Source of the DNA: Altererythrobacter sp. ZODW24
GTDB lineage: Bacteria > Pseudomonadota > Alphaproteobacteria > Sphingomonadales > Sphingomonadaceae
NCBI RefSeq assembly: GCF_003344885.1
Contig: NZ_CP031155.1
Coordinates: forward strand, 2,012,001 to 2,076,000
Length of the DNA: 64,000 bases
Direction: 5' to 3'
In this document: piece by piece, positions 63,146 through 64,000 of the stretch
Layout of the letters: every line of letters begins with the position of its first letter
How positions within the stretch are numbered: the first letter of the stretch is position 1
Translations under genes and position numbers: made by a program
Notes under the pieces: generated by a model
Told to the model about the DNA's origin: nothing
Databases searched by the model: none
Seen by the model: only the letters and a program-made list of their open reading frames with translations

Positions 63146-63769
63146 TCAGTTGCCAGCGACGCCGTTACCGGCTGCCACCTCATCCAATTCTTCCAGGATA
63201 GCGCGGTGGGCTGACGCATCATCAAGCGATCGCTGCGGGATGTCGCCATCTTGCAGCATTCCGGTCAGTGCGGCGCGGGCACGGCCGACACGGCTCTTGA
63301 TCGTACCCACAGCGCAGCCGCAGATGTTGGCTGCTTCTTCATATGAGAAACCGCCAGCGCCCACCAGCAGCAAAGCCTCGCGGCGTTCGGGCGGCAAGGT
63401 CAGCAGAGCGCGGTGCATGTCTGATAGGTGCAGCGGCTCTTCCTGTCCGGCAGGTGCCGTCAGGATGCGTTCGGCCACACCTTCATCATATTCGCCGCGG
63501 AAGCGGTTGCGGCGCATGTCGGTGAGGTAGGCGTTACGCAGGATTACGAAGGTCCATGCACGCATGCTCGTACCCGGTTCAAACCGGTCTTGCGCTGCCC
63601 ATGCCTTCATCATGGCTTCCTGCACCAGATCATCGGCCATATCGGGCCGTCCGCATAATCCGCGTGCGAAGGCGCGCAAATGCGGTGTCACTTCGGTGAG
63701 CTCGCGTTTGAACGCCGCCTTTTCGGCCGGAGTTCTAGTCGGGCGCTCTTTCGCCTCTAATTTGCTCAT
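63146..63769 (-). CDS. ecfG: General stress ECF sigma factor EcfG
   Basis: A 207-residue ECF sigma factor with region 2 (ADDLVQEAMMKAWAAQDRFE, then MRAWTFVILRNAYLTDMRRN) and region 4 (LTLPPERREALLLVGAGGFS, ICGCAVGTIKSRVGRARAAL). In alphaproteobacteria this EcfG-type sigma directs the general stress response and is held by the anti-sigma NepR, released by PhyR. ATG at 63769 overlaps the nepR stop (ATGA), the standard arrangement; a longer in-frame start at 63868 would read through nepR in another frame and is rejected. Confidence 0.94.
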   Translation of the reverse strand: MSKLEAKERPTRTPAEKAAFKRELTEVTPHLRAFARGLCGRPDMADDLVQEAMMKAWAAQDRFEPGTSMRAWTFVILRNAYLTDMRRNRFRGEYDEGVAERILTAPAGQEEPLHLSDMHRALLTLPPERREALLLVGAGGFSYEEAANICGCAVGTIKSRVGRARAALTGMLQDGDIPQRSLDDASAHRAILEELDEVAAGNGVAGN

Positions 63770-63945
63770 ACGGCTGTGTCGTCCAGCTTGGCCAGCAGGT
63801 CTTTGAAACTGTCCGGCAGAGGTTCTTCTACCACCTGATCGTATAATTGGCGAAGGCCATTGGCCCAATCTGGCTGTGCCGCAGGTTTTTTGCCTTGCAC
63901 AGCCTCTGCGCTACGCTTTGCCGCACTCGGTTCGTCTTTTGCCAT
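63766..63945 (-). CDS. nepR: Anti-sigma factor NepR
   Basis: A 59-residue protein that binds EcfG in unstressed cells and is captured by phosphorylated PhyR under stress. The N-terminal 25 residues are basic and disordered-looking; the helical core is GLRQLYDQVVEEPLPDSFKD with LLAKLD after it, the NepR signature (LRxLYDxVVEEPxPDxFxxLLxxLD). ATG at 63945 opens the gene and its TGA overlaps the ecfG start as ATGA, implying equal, coupled translation. phyR is expected just outside the window. Confidence 0.92.
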   Translation of the reverse strand: MAKDEPSAAKRSAEAVQGKKPAAQPDWANGLRQLYDQVVEEPLPDSFKDLLAKLDDTAV

Positions 63946-64000
63946 GGGGATGCTTCGGCCCGCCCTTCCAGATATGTGACCAGACTATTCTATCACGTGT
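63946..64000 (-). promoter_or_regulatory. Truncated upstream region of nepR
   Basis: Only 55 bases remain before the window end. An EcfG-type promoter (GGAAC and CGTT spaced by 16-17) is not visible within them; it may lie beyond the edge. Confidence 0.3.

Noticed and set aside
63770-63868. A 33-codon extension of EcfG.
   Set aside because: It reads through nepR in another frame; the ATG at 63769, overlapping the nepR stop, is the standard ecfG start.

Overview
The window is chromosomal DNA of an alphaproteobacterium, most likely a marine member of the Sphingomonadales (Erythrobacteraceae type). The evidence is the moderately GC-rich, densely packed coding; the gene order secB / Tim44-like / mltA / smr; a nepR-ecfG general stress module; a Caulobacter/Xanthomonas-type TonB receptor; a PEP-CTERM-like surface protein; and the general look of the proteins. 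The species call is inference from protein families; no marker such as 16S rRNA is present. I see no insertion sequence, prophage, CRISPR array or rRNA operon.

Layout. 1-1.2 kb: end of coaBC and dut. 1.2-5.2 kb (minus): DUF4136 lipoprotein, then secB-murJ-trpS. 5.4-8.4 kb (plus): Tim44-like protein, mltA, an NTF2-like lipoprotein and an Smr-domain protein. 8.4-12 kb (minus): ahpCF and aroC. 12-14 kb: ruvA and ruvB with an unrecognised small membrane gene wedged between them. 14.2-15.9 kb: a large Ser/Thr/Gly-repeat protein with a C-terminal sorting-type tail. 16-20.3 kb (minus): periplasmic rhodanese, aconitase, DMT transporter. 20.4-23.9 kb: two L,D-transpeptidases of different families, an aspartic protease and a lipoprotein. 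23.9-27.8 kb (minus): ispG heading a tightly overlapping four-gene operon. 27.8-28.5 kb: a zntB pseudogene with an internal deletion. 28.5-31.4 kb: acetyltransferase, MscS-like membrane protein, isoaspartyl peptidase.

31.4-39.1 kb (minus): an eight-gene run of touching or overlapping genes, DUF4129-DUF4350-MoxR-DUF58-SpoIIM-RDD-GNAT-class A beta-lactamase. This looks like a membrane or envelope system of unknown role. 39.2-43.9 kb: pheA, a membrane cytochrome c, rlmE, ppx/gppA, tRNA-Gln(CUG) and a ROK fructokinase.

44.1-56.5 kb (plus) is the most coherent block, a complete alginate-utilisation locus. It holds a TonB receptor (uptake across the outer membrane), a GntR/FCD regulator, a PL6 alginate lyase, a PL17 oligoalginate lyase, an ExuT-like MFS permease, a DEH-reductase-type SDR, KDPG aldolase and KDG kinase. 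Together they would convert alginate to unsaturated monomer, DEH, KDG, KDPG and finally pyruvate plus glyceraldehyde-3-phosphate. Two UxuR/ExuR-like half-palindromes sit in front of the receptor and lyase genes. 56.5-64 kb: LOG-family protein; glmM-DUF1272-thiD operon; dicarboxylate symporter; Fe superoxide dismutase; AI-2E-family permease; and ecfG preceded by nepR, a 59-codon gene that is easily overlooked.
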